Positions 45,182 to 55,319 of a DNA stretch of 64,000 nt are shown piece by piece. The stretch comes from Cordylochernes scorpioides (Eukaryota > Arthropoda > Arachnida > Pseudoscorpiones > Chernetidae). Where the stretch lies: NCBI GenBank assembly GCA_030710605.1, contig CP092870.1, forward strand, positions 50,127,061-50,191,060, written 5' to 3'. How positions within the stretch are numbered: position 1 is the stretch's first letter; each line of letters starts with the position of its first letter. The position numbers and the translations under genes are program-made. The notes beneath the pieces were generated by a model, which was given only the letters and a program-made list of their open reading frames with translations, was not told the DNA's origin and did not search any database.

Positions 45182-45840
45182 GGGTTGTTGTTGTGTCAAA
45201 TGAAGAGCCTCAAATGACTCCATGCATCTCTATCACAGCAATGTTCTCTATCTTGGGTATGTAATGCTTCTGTTCTGGATCCATGTCAATTTTCTGTTGT
45301 TGTTGTTGTAGTGTTCAATTAAGAGCCTCAGATGTCCCCATACATCTCTATCACAGCAATGTCCTCTATCTTGGGTTTGTAAAGCTGCTGTTCTGGGTCC
45401 ATGTCAATTTACTGTTGTTGTTGTCGTGTCCAATGAAGAGCTTCAGATGCCCCCATACATCTCTATCAGAGCAATGTCCTTTATCTTGGGTGTGTAAAGC
45501 TACTGTTCTGGGTCAATTTTCTGTAAGATTGCGGCCATTGCTGGACATGAGAATATCTGGGTAGGTGTTAATTCCACACCAGGACAATTATCCTGTAGGT
45601 TCTTGTAACATCTAGATATATTGTCATTTCTTTAGAGTGTTTCATTCTAAGTCTTGTTATTGTTTTGTAATTCTTCTCTCAGAGAGTTTATTTCGCTTAT
45701 TTGAGCTTTCCTTATCCTTTGTTTAATTATCTTGTATTTTGCCAAAGTATCAGCGTCAAATACTGACATTTGTTCTGTCCTTTGGCTCAACGTTCTGGCT
45801 TCCTTTGCTAATTCATCCGCCAATGACTATTTTAAAGAGA
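45182..45840 (-). pseudogene. LINE-1 family fragment with triplicated tail
   Basis: Minus-strand reading from 45840: LADELAKEARTLSQRTEQMS, then DADTLAKYKIIKQRIRKA, then the C-terminal segment ending SCPAMAA, close to 43900-44362. The last 115-118 bp, with a GTTGTTGTTGT-type border, are present three times (starts at about 45182, 45297 and 45415). Confidence 0.8.
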
Positions 45841-46139
45841 AGAGATCTCCCTTCACCTCAAAACTCCGTGAAACCTTGTAGATGAACGTCCTTGTTGACG
45901 TGAGAATGACGTGAGAGAGAGAATAAATTCTATAACATTTATTCTATCATTCTTCAGGATAAGAATAAACAAAAACATTGGTATCTATATTTTTATCAAT
46001 CACTTTTTTTTTCAATATATTCACTAATGTATCAAATTCTCATCTTTTTTATTTTAGAATATTTATGTGTTCAAAGATTTTTCTTTAGCAAAAGTATTTA
46101 TATTTTGTATGTGTGTGTGAAATTGATATTAAAAACACA

Positions 46140-46260
46140 AATTTGGCATTTTCTGACCGCTCACCCGAGCATTTTAGATGTCAGAGAGAGCGTCATCTAG
46201 TAGAACAGAAATCAACTAAACTTTGATTTAACTTGTTCCCTGATACTTGGCCAACACAAT
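46140..46260. repeat. palindrome family A2, left arm only
   Basis: AGCATTTTAGATGTCAGAG and GCGTCATCTAGTAGAACAG match the outer arm of A2; it breaks off at GGCCAACACAATA. Confidence 0.6.
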
Positions 46261-46279
46261 ATCATGATAAATTTTAAAA

Positions 46280-47130
46280 AGTCAAAACAACAGTCTTTGA
46301 TTTCCAGACTTAAGTCTGGTCATCAACGGAAAATAACTTTCCAGAATGGTTGTAAAGTTTTCCCACTATTTACTAAGTGCATTCTCAACCTGCAACCCCA
46401 AAATACACTTTTGAATGTATTGACTAATCCATTGATGAGCTCTACTCATCCCCAGCAGACACCATCAACAAGCTCTACAAGCGTGATACCCTGATTGAGT
46501 GGAGATAAGAAAGAAGAAGACATTATTGACTGTATTGACTCATCCATTGATGAGCTCTACTCATCCCCAGCAGACACCATCAACAAGCTCTACAAGCTTG
46601 ATACACTGATATGATTGAGTGGAGATAAGAAAGAAGAAGACATTATTGACTGTATTGACTCATCCATTGATGAGCTCTACTCATCCCCAGCAGACACCAT
46701 CAACAAGCTCTGCAAGCTTGATACCCTGATATGATTGAGTGGAGATAAGAAAGAAGAAGGCATTATTGACTGTATTGACTCATCCCCAGCAGACACCATT
46801 AACAAGCTCTGCAGCTTAATACCCTGATATGATTGAGTGGAGATAAGAAAGAAGACGACATTATTGACTGTATTGACTCATCCATTGATGAGCTCTACTC
46901 ATCCCCAGCAGACACCATCAACAAGCTCTGCAAGCTTTATACCCTGATATGATTGAGTGGAGATAAGAAAGAAGAAGACATTATTGACTGTATTGACTCA
47001 TCCATTGATGAGCTCTACTCATCCCCAGCAGACACCATCAATAAGCTCTACTCATCCCCAGCAGACACCATCAATAAGCTCTACAAGCTTAATACCCTGA
47101 TATGGGTGAGTGGAGATAAGAAAGACGAAG
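46280..47130 (+). repeat. LINE-2 family 3' end, tandem array of 120 bp
   Basis: One diverged LINE C-terminus (FQNGCKVFPLFTKC then ILNLQPQNTLL) is followed by about six units of the 120-bp tail, starting near 46405, 46521, 46641, 46761, 46859 and 46979. Each encodes IIDCIDSSIDELYSSPADT and INKLYKLDTLI, stop, then GATTGAGTGGAGATAAGAAA. The 46761 unit lacks about 22 bp, and the last unit has an internal duplication (SSPADTINKLY twice). Units are nearly identical to each other. Confidence 0.85.
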
Positions 47131-47853
47131 AAAAAAATCAACCACGTACGTCTTTTAGTTATTAAGCTCCATCATAATACGGTTTATTATACCAATCCTT
47201 CGCTGCTTCTTTTTCAGACGCATTCCAATTTTGACAGCTCTCTGTCTATATCAGCGGATTAACAGTTTTTTATGGACGGAAGGACGATCACAAGCATCTT
47301 GATTGAGAACCGCACGATGAAATATTGAAGCGAGCGCAGCAATACATTAAAAATGTATTCGAAAGAAAGACGGAGAGTAGGGAGGGAGGACTTTAATATA
47401 ACTTTTCGTTTATTTAAGGCAAACACATCCCTGAAATTAAATTCATCTCAAATGTTTGTTTTAAGGAACTATTGATAAAATTTGGAACAATAGGGGAGAG
47501 AGAGGATACTTCCTGAAATATAATTACAGCTCTCTGTCCTTTACTAAAATCCCATTTTATGTGGAGAATAAGTCGGTGTCATTTTTTGTCATTTGAAATT
47601 TTAAAAATGAGAGAGAATATATACACAATCAATATTATAAAAAAAGAAATATTGTCATGTATTCAATATATTAGCATTGTAGTATTTCACCAAAATTACT
47701 ATTGTCTCGTGTATTTATAATATAAAAACTTACTTATTTAACTCAATCAGTATATTTTTGTTTAAATACACCTTATTATCACAAGGTTATTACTATTTTT
47801 ACAAACAAAGAGAGTGTGAGGCAAATTGTATTTTGATATTTTATATTCTGCGA
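47131..47853. other. no gene; A-type arm fragment at the left
   Basis: CAACCACGTACGTC at about 47138 is a family A centre remnant. The rest is AT-rich with no supported feature. Confidence 0.4.
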
Positions 47854-48300
47854 CGGTGGAAGAATGGTCTAAACCGTTGGTTTTCGACCGCAACGACCCG
47901 GGATCGAATTCAATTCGAATGTCAATCATTCTGAAAAATAATATTTCATATATGAATACATATTTGATAAGTCAATTTTTTGCCTTTCTCTAGTACACGT
48001 GGTACAGGCCATGATAATCATGGTAGGTAAGTAGCGACTGCTTTTACTGTAAGTGCAACACATGTCTACACATGTGACGTTCGAATCTTTTTTTTTTAAA
48101 TGCTCCAATGGCCCCCGATTATTTCAAAGGTCCAACCCCACCAGCGAGTGCAAGTAACCAAATGGAGCTCTGACACATTTGTGAGTGCAAAGTCGAAATG
48201 CTTTTCACCGTAGACATGTGGTGTACTTCCAGTAAAAGCGGTCGCTTTCTACTAACCACCATGATTATCATGGCCTGTACCATGTGTACTAGGTATAATA
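47854..48300. repeat. SINE pieces, head and two tails
   Basis: A plus-strand head with GGTCTAAACCGTTGG and CCGGGATCGAATTC (47854-47925) is followed by a minus-strand 3' part (about 47985-48070), then a plus-strand body and 3' part (48092-48300) ending GTACTAGGTATAATA. This looks like one SINE inserted in or recombined with another. Confidence 0.65.
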
Positions 48301-48770
48301 AAATAAGCGTGTATTATAGAGGTGAAAAGAGAGGTATCTATCTTTTAAAATTATCCCTTAGTATAACAGTCAGTTATAACAAGACAAACCATTGAAAGAT
48401 ATTACAGTGACCTTTATTGAAGAAACACGAGATAACCAAGTGTGAACAACCTTTGTCTCCTTCCAAATAAAACAAACAAATGACCGGCGACATCAAAGAC
48501 TTCCACATCCTCAGGTTTTGTCCATAAGTGTATAAAGTGCAAGTGTCCCTAGGGGGACATAGCGCTCTAAGTCTAAATAAAGAATGTAAATGAAGAATGA
48601 GTGTATATAAAAATCAATTAGAAATCCAAAATGTGTCTCATCACTGAAGAAAGTATAAATAGTTGCTTAATTGAATTCGAATATGAATTAACACCTACTA
48701 GTATTATAATACAAGTATTGTAAATCTGACCAACATTCGTGCTAACAGTCAGTTATAACAAGACAAACCA
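48301..48770. other. no recognisable gene
   Basis: The word AACAGTCAGTTATAACAAG occurs at 48366 and again at 48745, bracketing the interval; it may be an insertion-site duplication. No coding evidence. Confidence 0.35.
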
Positions 48771-48810
48771 ACTCTGCCTTTGCCGGTCCCAAGCCCGGAT
48801 GAAAAAGTAG

Positions 48811-49400
48811 GAGGGGGAGCAGTAACAAGCCCACTAAAAAACCTGGGCTCAGCTGGCCATGCTGATAGTACCCTGTAAGGACTCCAGGGATACAGGATGT
48901 ACTCCATGTTAGGAGTGGCTGTACATGGTGTCTGTTCCTCATGTCAGATGAGGGGGAGCAGTAACAAGCTCAATAAACAACCTGGGCTCAGCTGGCCATG
49001 CTGATAGTACCCTGTAAGGGCTCCAGGGATACAGGATGTACTCCATGTTAGCTGTGTACATGGTGTCTGTTCCTCATGTCAGAGGAGGGGGAGCAGTAAC
49101 AATCTCACTAAACAACCTGGGCTCAGCTGGCCATGCTGATAGTACGCTGTAAGGTCTCCAGGGATACAGGATGCACTCCATGTTAGGAGTGGCTGTACAT
49201 GGTGTCTGTTCCTCATGTCAGAGGCGGCCATTTCTTTTGGATCTAAGTCAGTGGCCTGCCACTGAGTACTGCTCCCAGTCTTAATGACAAAGTTAGACGC
49301 ATTCTACTTCATCCAGTCATGGTGGTTGTCAAACAGACACCATCAAGAGTCACAAATTGATATCCTAATAGGATTGAGTGGAAATAAGAAAGAAGACAAG
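48811..49400 (+). repeat. LINE-7 family 3' end with 135-139 bp tandem array
   Basis: Three units begin GAGGGGGAGCAGTAACAA at 48811, 48950 and 49085 and run through CTCAGCTGGCCATGCTG and CTCCAGGGATACAGGATG. After the third unit comes the LINE 3' end (ACACCATCAAGAGTCACAA ... GATTGAGTGGAAATAAGAA). A single-unit copy is at 34970-35400. Confidence 0.78.
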
Positions 49401-49779
49401 ACAAAACTGTGATTTCACCTATATACCACCAATAGCGAGCCAATCCTATTACCGGGAGGGGCTAGTTGATCGATGCTGTCTCGACGGCGGGTGTGTAAAT
49501 AATCTGCGGTTAAATAGGCCGCTCATCTATCATTGCTACCGCATTTAATCAAATTTTAAAACTTGGCCCGGCCACAAATCCAATAGCTTAGATAAAAATT
49601 TAATTTGTACCGAGCCACCTTGAAGATTTATAAAGCGGTGTTGGCGATCGAAGATGGCAGGTCAAGAAAAATGATACCTCGCCCGATAGCTCTCCAAGTT
49701 TGGATGAACGACGTTGTATCAATTATACGTGGCTTAGTTCACACTATGTCTACTTTCCTATAGTAGCCGCAGTATTAAA
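49401..49779. other. non-repetitive island
   Basis: A balanced-composition stretch with no repeat partners in the window (words CCGGGAGGGGCTAG and GGCCCGGCCACAAATCC). Short frames only. It may be single-copy host DNA. Confidence 0.35.
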
Positions 49780-50175
49780 GTTATACATTTTATAGAACGA
49801 CATTTGAAAATTATCCCACATGTGTTTCTTTTGAACGAAAAATCGAAATTTATTTTAAGGAGATATAACGATTATTTCTAGCCTTAGGGATGAAGTATGA
49901 AAGGATGAATTGTGAAGAGTAAAGATAAACGGAAAAATAAAGTGTCCAGGGATGGGAATCGAACCCACAGTGTTCCGCTTACCGGGCAAATGCCATGTCC
50001 ACTAGGCTACGTTTATCATTACTCTTCCCAATTCATCCTTTCATACTTCATCCCTAAGATTAAAAATAATATTTATTTCTCCTTAAAATAAATTTCGATT
50101 TTTCGTTCAAAAGAAACGCATGTGGGATCATTTTCAAATGTCGTTCTACAATCATAAGCCGCATTATATTGTATT
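49780..50175. repeat. palindromic element with tRNA-like loop
   Basis: The arms are about 160 bp (49785-49935 and 50018-50170), inverted: AGAACGACATTTGAAAAT, TCGAAATTTATTTTAAGGAG and ATGAAGTATGAAAGGATGAA on the left, and the complements on the right. The loop is a tRNA-like unit on the minus strand. Related arms are at 24819-24905, 30990-31145 and 62583-62793. Confidence 0.82.
49944..50017 (-). tRNA. tRNA-like unit, anticodon loop with GGT, broken acceptor
   Basis: The minus strand reads GTAGCCTAGTGGACATGGC (D arm), TTTGC-CCGGTAA-GCGGA (anticodon arm, centre GGT as in tRNA-Thr) and GTGGG-TTCGATT-CCCAT (T arm), then CCCTGGA. The 5' acceptor strand that should pair with CCCTGGA is replaced by palindrome-arm sequence, so a mature tRNA cannot form. 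Position 33 is C rather than T. Confidence 0.7.
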
Positions 50176-50198
50176 ATACATTTTTATACGAATACTGA

Positions 50199-50470
50199 GG
50201 GTAGGTGGAAGGATGGTCTAAACCGCTGGTTTTCGGCCGCTACGACCCGGGATCCAATTCCGCATTGAGCACTTATTTCTGATTTAAAAAAAAAATCGCT
50301 TCAATGGCCCTCGATTCTTGAAAAAGTCCAACCCCACCAGTGATTGCAAGTAACCAAACGGGGCTTTGTAACATTTTTAAGTGTAAAATTCACATGTATA
50401 AACATGTGGTGTACACCCAGTAAAAGTAGTCGCCTAATTCTACCCACCATGATTATCATATCCTGTAATA
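50199..50470 (+). mobile_element. tRNA-derived SINE
   Basis: The head GATGGTCTAAACCGCTGG and CCGGGATCCAATTCC (B box altered), body CCAACCCCACCAG, and 3' part ACCCACCATGATTATCAT are kept. The tail is truncated compared with 5464-5745. Confidence 0.75.
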
Positions 50471-50549
50471 AATAGAATGTACGATATCCACACAGTCGGG
50501 TGGAATCCGAGCGTTGACTTTCAAGAGAATACACACACATTGAGAATAG

Positions 50550-50715
50550 ATATAAATTGGCGCCATGGATGTCACTCTTGTGAAACGTCCCGTTCCAAAC
50601 TGTGTGTTTTTAAAATGTTTTAATTAAAATACTATTCGTTACAATTATAAATTGGCGCCGTGGATGTCTCTCTTGTGAAACGTCCCGCCCCAAACTGTGT
50701 GTGTCTTGAAAATAT
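50550..50715 (+). repeat. direct repeat, about 90 bp apart
   Basis: AAATTGGCGCCATGGATGTC...GTGAAACGTCCCGTTCC and AAATTGGCGCCGTGGATGTC...GTGAAACGTCCCGCCCC lie in tandem. The first part also occurs at 30467, next to a Helitron-like 3' end. Confidence 0.65.
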
Positions 50716-51057
50716 AAAAATAAAAATGTGAATTTTCATAAAGATTTCATCATGTCGATTTTTTTTTTGCATTTCACCTACTAAATCGATAGAGATAATT
50801 ACATTTGCAACATGAACTTAGGTATATTGACTAAATAGAAAACTGCATAGTAATAAAGATCATTTTTTAAAGGCACCATATCGTTTTTTTTTTTTCAATA
50901 AAATCGAAACAAAAAAAATTCACAAAAAAATGACCTTATAACTTTCCGCAAATGGTCACACGGCCAGTGAATATATAAGTAAATAGATAAATATATAGAT
51001 ATATATTCTAAACTGCGGTAATATGTGCAAAACGGTATAATATATATATATAATATA

Positions 51058-51614
51058 ATATAATAAATAGTTGTTTAGTTTTATAGTTTAGTTTTGTATT
51101 AAAATTATCTTTATTTCTTTGATTATTTAAATTCAAATTATAAAATTTGTAAATTGTTATTAATTAATAGAGAGAGAGAGAAAAAAAAATCCTTTACTTC
51201 TTACACATCATCCATATATATTTATAATTAATAACAATAAAATTTAACAACGTAACGTCTTTTGCAGTCGGCTTTTACACGTCATTTAGACATACTCTAA
51301 TTTGTATTATGTATTGTAGTATATATGTATTGTATTAATATATGTATTGTATTATAGAATATAGAATTCTATATACAAATTAGAGTATGTCTAAATGACG
51401 TGTAAAAGCCGACTGCAAAAGACGTTACGTTGTTAAATTTTATTGTTATTAATTATAAATATATATGGATGATGTGTAAGAAGTAAAGGATTTTTTTTTC
51501 TCTCTCTCTCTATTAATTAATAACAATTTACAAATTTTATAATTTGAATTTAAATAATCAAAGAAATAAAGATAATTTTAATACAAAACTAAACTATAAA
51601 ACTAAACAACTATT
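51058..51614. repeat. large near-perfect palindrome
   Basis: Arms of about 250 bp (51058-51306 and 51366-51614) match to the base, including a GA run of 11 and the following run of nine A, around a spacer of about 55 bp rich in GTATTGTA. There is no coding and no second copy in the window. The identical homopolymers mean it is either very recent, actively homogenised, or an assembly artefact. Confidence 0.88.
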
Positions 51615-52242
51615 TATTTTTATAATTAATTTAGATTTAGCTTGCTAATCTAATCAAATCTACTTGATATAAATTATCATTCTTATCAGTTTACTCTTTA
51701 AATTTTAAATATAGAATCACTATTATATTTTTATTATATAGTTTTTACACTATATAATATAATATATATAATATAACGGTATAATAACGGTATAAAGAAA
51801 TAATGAGCCAATCGTTCAAATATAAAATATAATATAATATATAATATAATATATAATAATATAAATAATAATATAAAATATAATATATAATATAATACAA
51901 TAAAATATAAATGAGATAATAAAAATTAAATTTCTATTTAATGAATTACATATTTTATTCTTATAAAGATTATCGATTAAAGGTACTTATATATATTTAA
52001 AGGTTCTCATAAAGGTTACCGATTTAAAAGTTTATTTGATTTTATTTAAAGAAACATATTTTCATTTAAGTTTTGTTATTTATTTTAAAAGATTAAGTAA
52101 TTGTGCAAAACGATAATTGCCTTAAAAAGAAATTGTCTTAAAAAAAAAAAAGAAACATTCGCGGTGATTTTGTCTTGCATTCGTTTATACAATTATTATA
52201 TATATTGGCATCATATATTAACTTTATTAACGGAAAAATATG
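51615..52242. other. AT-rich low-complexity DNA
   Basis: Dense ATATAATATA-type runs at about 51740-51910. No genes. Confidence 0.6.
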
Positions 52243-52315
52243 TCCAGGGTAGCCTAGTGGTCATGGCATCTGCCCGGTAAGCGGAAGGTCGTGGGTTCGA
52301 TTCCCATCCCTTGAC
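52243..52315 (+). tRNA. tRNA-Thr-like (GGT) gene or SINE head
   Basis: It folds as a cloverleaf: acceptor TCCAGGG/CCCTTGA (one mismatch), D arm GCC...GGC, anticodon arm TCTGC-CCGGTAA-GCGGA (GGT), T arm GTGGG-TTCGATT-CCCAT. Seven T follow within a few bases (RNA polymerase III stop). The B box GGTTCGATTCC is perfect. C33 is atypical. It is the intact relative of the loops at 49944-50017 and about 62750-62793. Confidence 0.72.
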
Positions 52316-52770
52316 ACTTTTTTTATTTTATCCATTCTGACCAAAATCTATTCGTGAACTTCACACAGTGAACTTCACACAGACAGAATAAGGCAATTAT
52401 ATAAGTAGTAACAATTTTCCGTTTACAAAAATAAAATGAAAACATGATTCCAAATAAGGATTTTAAAAATATATATTGATATTAATTTCCACGGCAGAGT
52501 TCTAGGAGGTCGTCATATGCTGAAAGTCATACATTCTACAACGAGGGACCTTTGCTAGGAATTGCCTTGAGTGACAACAGCCACCCCACAGTACCATTGC
52601 GTAACTCATGATTTGTGGCAGTTATCAACATTTTTTGAAAACTTCTCATCGACGCGTAGTCCTTAGTAAGATTTCAAGTTTCCAGAAAGTATCTAGACTG
52701 ATTCTCAATTTGGGTTTCGTAATTTTACATAATGATTTTAAAAATTGGACCGTTATTAGCTGAAATCCAT
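52316..52770. other. no recognisable gene
   Basis: The word GTGAACTTCACACAG is duplicated near 52355-52380. Nothing else was recognised. Confidence 0.4.
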
Positions 52771-53430
52771 ACTGACCGGAATGACTTCTGGGCGACGTAT
52801 ACCTGGACGCTCGCAGTTTCGTCGATCAATTAAAGGAACTCACTGGCTTAACGGTCGCCGAGATGGTACATCGAGCTCAAGACAGAGATGGCTGGTGTCG
52901 TGTTTGGGATGTAATACGTACAATGGGCCACAACGTTCGATCACGAATAGAATGATGACCAATTAAAGGAACTCACTGGCTTAACGGTCGCCGAGGTGGT
53001 ACATCGAGCTCAAGACAGAGATGGCTGGTGTCGTGTTTGGGATGTAATACGTACAATGGGCCACAACGTTCGATCACGAATAGAATGATGACCAATTAAA
53101 GGAACTCACTGGCTTAACGGTCGCCGAGGTGGTACATCGAGCTCAAGACAGAGATGGCTGGTGTCGTGTTTGGGATGTAATACGTACAGTGGGCCACAAC
53201 GTTAGATTGCGAATAAAATTATGACCAATTAAAGGAACTCACTGGCTTAACGGTCGTCCAGATGGTACATCGAGCTCAAGACAGAGATGGCTGGTGTCGT
53301 GTTTGGGATGTAATACGTACAGTGGGCCACAACGTTTGATCGCGAATAAAATGATGACCAATTAAAGGAACTCACTGGCTTAACGGTCGTCCAGATGGTA
53401 CATCGAGCTCAAGACAGAGATGGCAAGACA
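52771..53430 (+). repeat. LINE-4 family (local label) 3' end, 133-bp tandem array
   Basis: Coding in the first unit is split over two frames: SGRRIPGRSQFRRSI, then KELTGLTVAEMVHRAQDRDG and WDVIRTMGHNVRSRIE, stop. This resembles the extreme C-terminus of endonuclease-reverse transcriptases (GRP...RAQDR.GWR). Units start (TAAAGGAACT) at 52831, 52964, 53097, 53230 and 53363, exactly 133 bp apart; the fifth is truncated. Differences between units are few. Confidence 0.82.
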
Positions 53431-53994
53431 GTGTTGATAGGAAAAACCCTCCCATCTTCCATTGAATACTCTGCTGATGTTAAGTATTCTTTGTCTTTTC
53501 TATTAAAACTCACTTGTAAAAATTTCAACACTTTTCTTACTTCGAAAGGTATTTACCCATTTGTGTAGATGTCTATGTATAACATAACACCTTTCTTCTC
53601 CAACTTCCTCCTTCCAAAACATTCCGTTCTTTCCTTTAATCGATGCACTCACTAAATATGCATTGAGAATAATTAATAACATGACTGAGCTGGAATTTTC
53701 CGATCGCTTTATCTATTTTTGAAGCATCCTGTTTACAAGAAATTGTAAAACGGAACGCAATTCAAAATTTTGAAGGCCACCCATTTAGATAACGTAAAAT
53801 TGTGTGGCATTTTATCTCAATCCGAGATAACACGGGATAGCTTGCTCTAACGTACATACTGATTTCCTAGTTTATCAAACTTGTACTTTTATAATTGCCA
53901 AAGTTTTGAGAGAGAGGTCATCATATATATGATATACCTAACTGGCCGTGTCCTTATTGTTTGCAGAAGAGCATTGCTCGATGCGAATATTTAA
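53431..53994. other. no recognisable gene
   Basis: Single-copy-looking DNA with no domain-bearing frame. Confidence 0.4.
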
Positions 53995-54240
53995 ATTTAA
54001 TTCTACTGTCCTAAAAGCTTATCTCCATAGTTTACTTAAATACCATTTCTAAGATTCCATCCTCCAGTGTAGCATCTATAAGCAGAATTATCCAATACAG
54101 TATTAGAGTTCTAAAGAAGCGGTCTGGTGGATTGAGAGAATTAGCGAAGACGATGGGAGGGTTCACCACTGATGAACCAAGCCCTCCCAATAGGATTTCA
54201 TCGAAGTAAGGACAGTAGAAGTTTGATTAATTTGTGAAGG
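53995..54240. repeat. palindromic repeat family C, one side
   Basis: It holds TCTACTGTCCTAAAAGCTTA, TCCATAGT, then GGGAGGGTTCACCACTGATG and GAAGTAAGGACAGTAGAAG. The left arm of the fold is missing. Confidence 0.65.
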
Positions 54241-54349
54241 AAACACTTGCGTCGTAATGTTTTCATTTGTTATATATGTATTGTTAACTTTCCTTCCCTA
54301 ATAAATCCGCAAAAATCACGCTGGAATAGGTTGGGTGTATGGCACATAC

Positions 54350-54720
54350 AAAAAGTATAAAAAGGTCAGGTGTTGCGATTAAAAATACAAAAGGCATATC
54401 CTCACTGTGTTCACATGCACATTTCTAGATGGCAGAGCGCACATGAAAAGCGTATTTACGTAAACTTGGCCTTAAATAGCCATTTCTTGATTTCTCAGGA
54501 AGCCTCTGAAACCAAATATTTGGTGGTGAAGGTACAGTCTGCACCACGCTGACGAGGGAAAACAGCCCGAAACGCGAACGTGGTTGGCTTTGAAATTGGA
54601 TCAGCCAAAATATCACGGAACAAGTTAAATAAACGTTTAGCCTATTTTTGTTCCACTAGATGGCGCTCTGCCATCTAGAGATGCTCATGTGAGCACGTGT
54701 CTATAGTGGATTTGTATAAA
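54350..54720. repeat. palindromic repeat family A2 with near-intact hammerhead
   Basis: Arms: CACATTTCTAGATGGCAGAG on the left; CACTAGATGGCGCTCTGCCA, then AGAGATGCTCATGTGAGCAC on the right. In the centre at 54541-54592 (plus): CACCACG, CTGACGA, GGG-AAAACAG-CCC, GAAAC, GCGAA, CGTGG. All core bases match except U16.1, which is A. Confidence 0.75.
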
Positions 54721-54813
54721 ACCAAAACAACCCTGGAAAGACAATAATCTGTTAAATCTGTATATAAGAAGAAAAACTCAATTCCTATTATATCACTCCA
54801 TAAACAAATACTA

Positions 54814-54976
54814 TGTTAAACCTGTCGCCCCCTCTTGGGACTCACCAAAATAGGGGCCTATAGAGAGGGGGTGCTATAGACAGGTTACTTTTAATGTAAT
54901 TCGCACTACGTATTTAAAATCAGGCGCTATAGAGAGGGAGGCTATTTAGAGGGAGCGCTATAGACAGGTTTAACTG
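54814..54976. mobile_element. TA-flanked MITE, second copy
   Basis: Diverged, inverted copy of 29336-29498. The right end is CTATAGACAGGTTTAACTG next to TA (54977-54978); the left end is decayed (TGTTAAACCTGTC) but also next to TA (54812-54813). Confidence 0.8.
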
Positions 54977-55074
54977 TACTATGCTAAATAGTTTCCTTAG
55001 CATTTCTGTAATATGTAAATAATTCACAAGATATAAATAATAGTTTAAAAATTTTAGATTAATTTCGTTGTATG

Positions 55075-55112
55075 CTCCTGAAGAAAGGTTGACACTACAC
55101 GAAAGCTTGAGA
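55075..55112 (+). ncRNA. hammerhead-like motif, weak
   Basis: CTC, CTGAAGA, a 16-base stretch ending in C, then GAAAGCTT and GAG. Stem I (CTC/GAG) and stem III (AG/CU) can pair and H17 is U, but no convincing stem II forms. It could be a diverged relative of 18041-18079. Confidence 0.3.
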
Positions 55113-55202
55113 AGTAACCAATAAAAATAGGAAACACATCCTCGGAGCCTATGTTTTATTGTAATAAAAGTATTGTTTATTCGACACACACAAACACTAT
55201 TA

Positions 55203-55310
55203 TAGACGCCTATGATTCTTTTGAAAATTAATCAATTTCTACTGCCCTTACTGCAATGGAAAAATTAATGGGAGGGCCTGGCTCATCATTGGTGAACTCC
55301 CCCAGCGGTT
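55203..55310. repeat. palindromic repeat family C, one arm
   Basis: GACGCCTATGATTCTTTTG through CTGCCCTTACTGCAATGG and GGGAGGGCCTGGCTCATCA to CAGCGGTTT. Confidence 0.7.
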
Positions 55311-55319
55311 TATCGAGAG

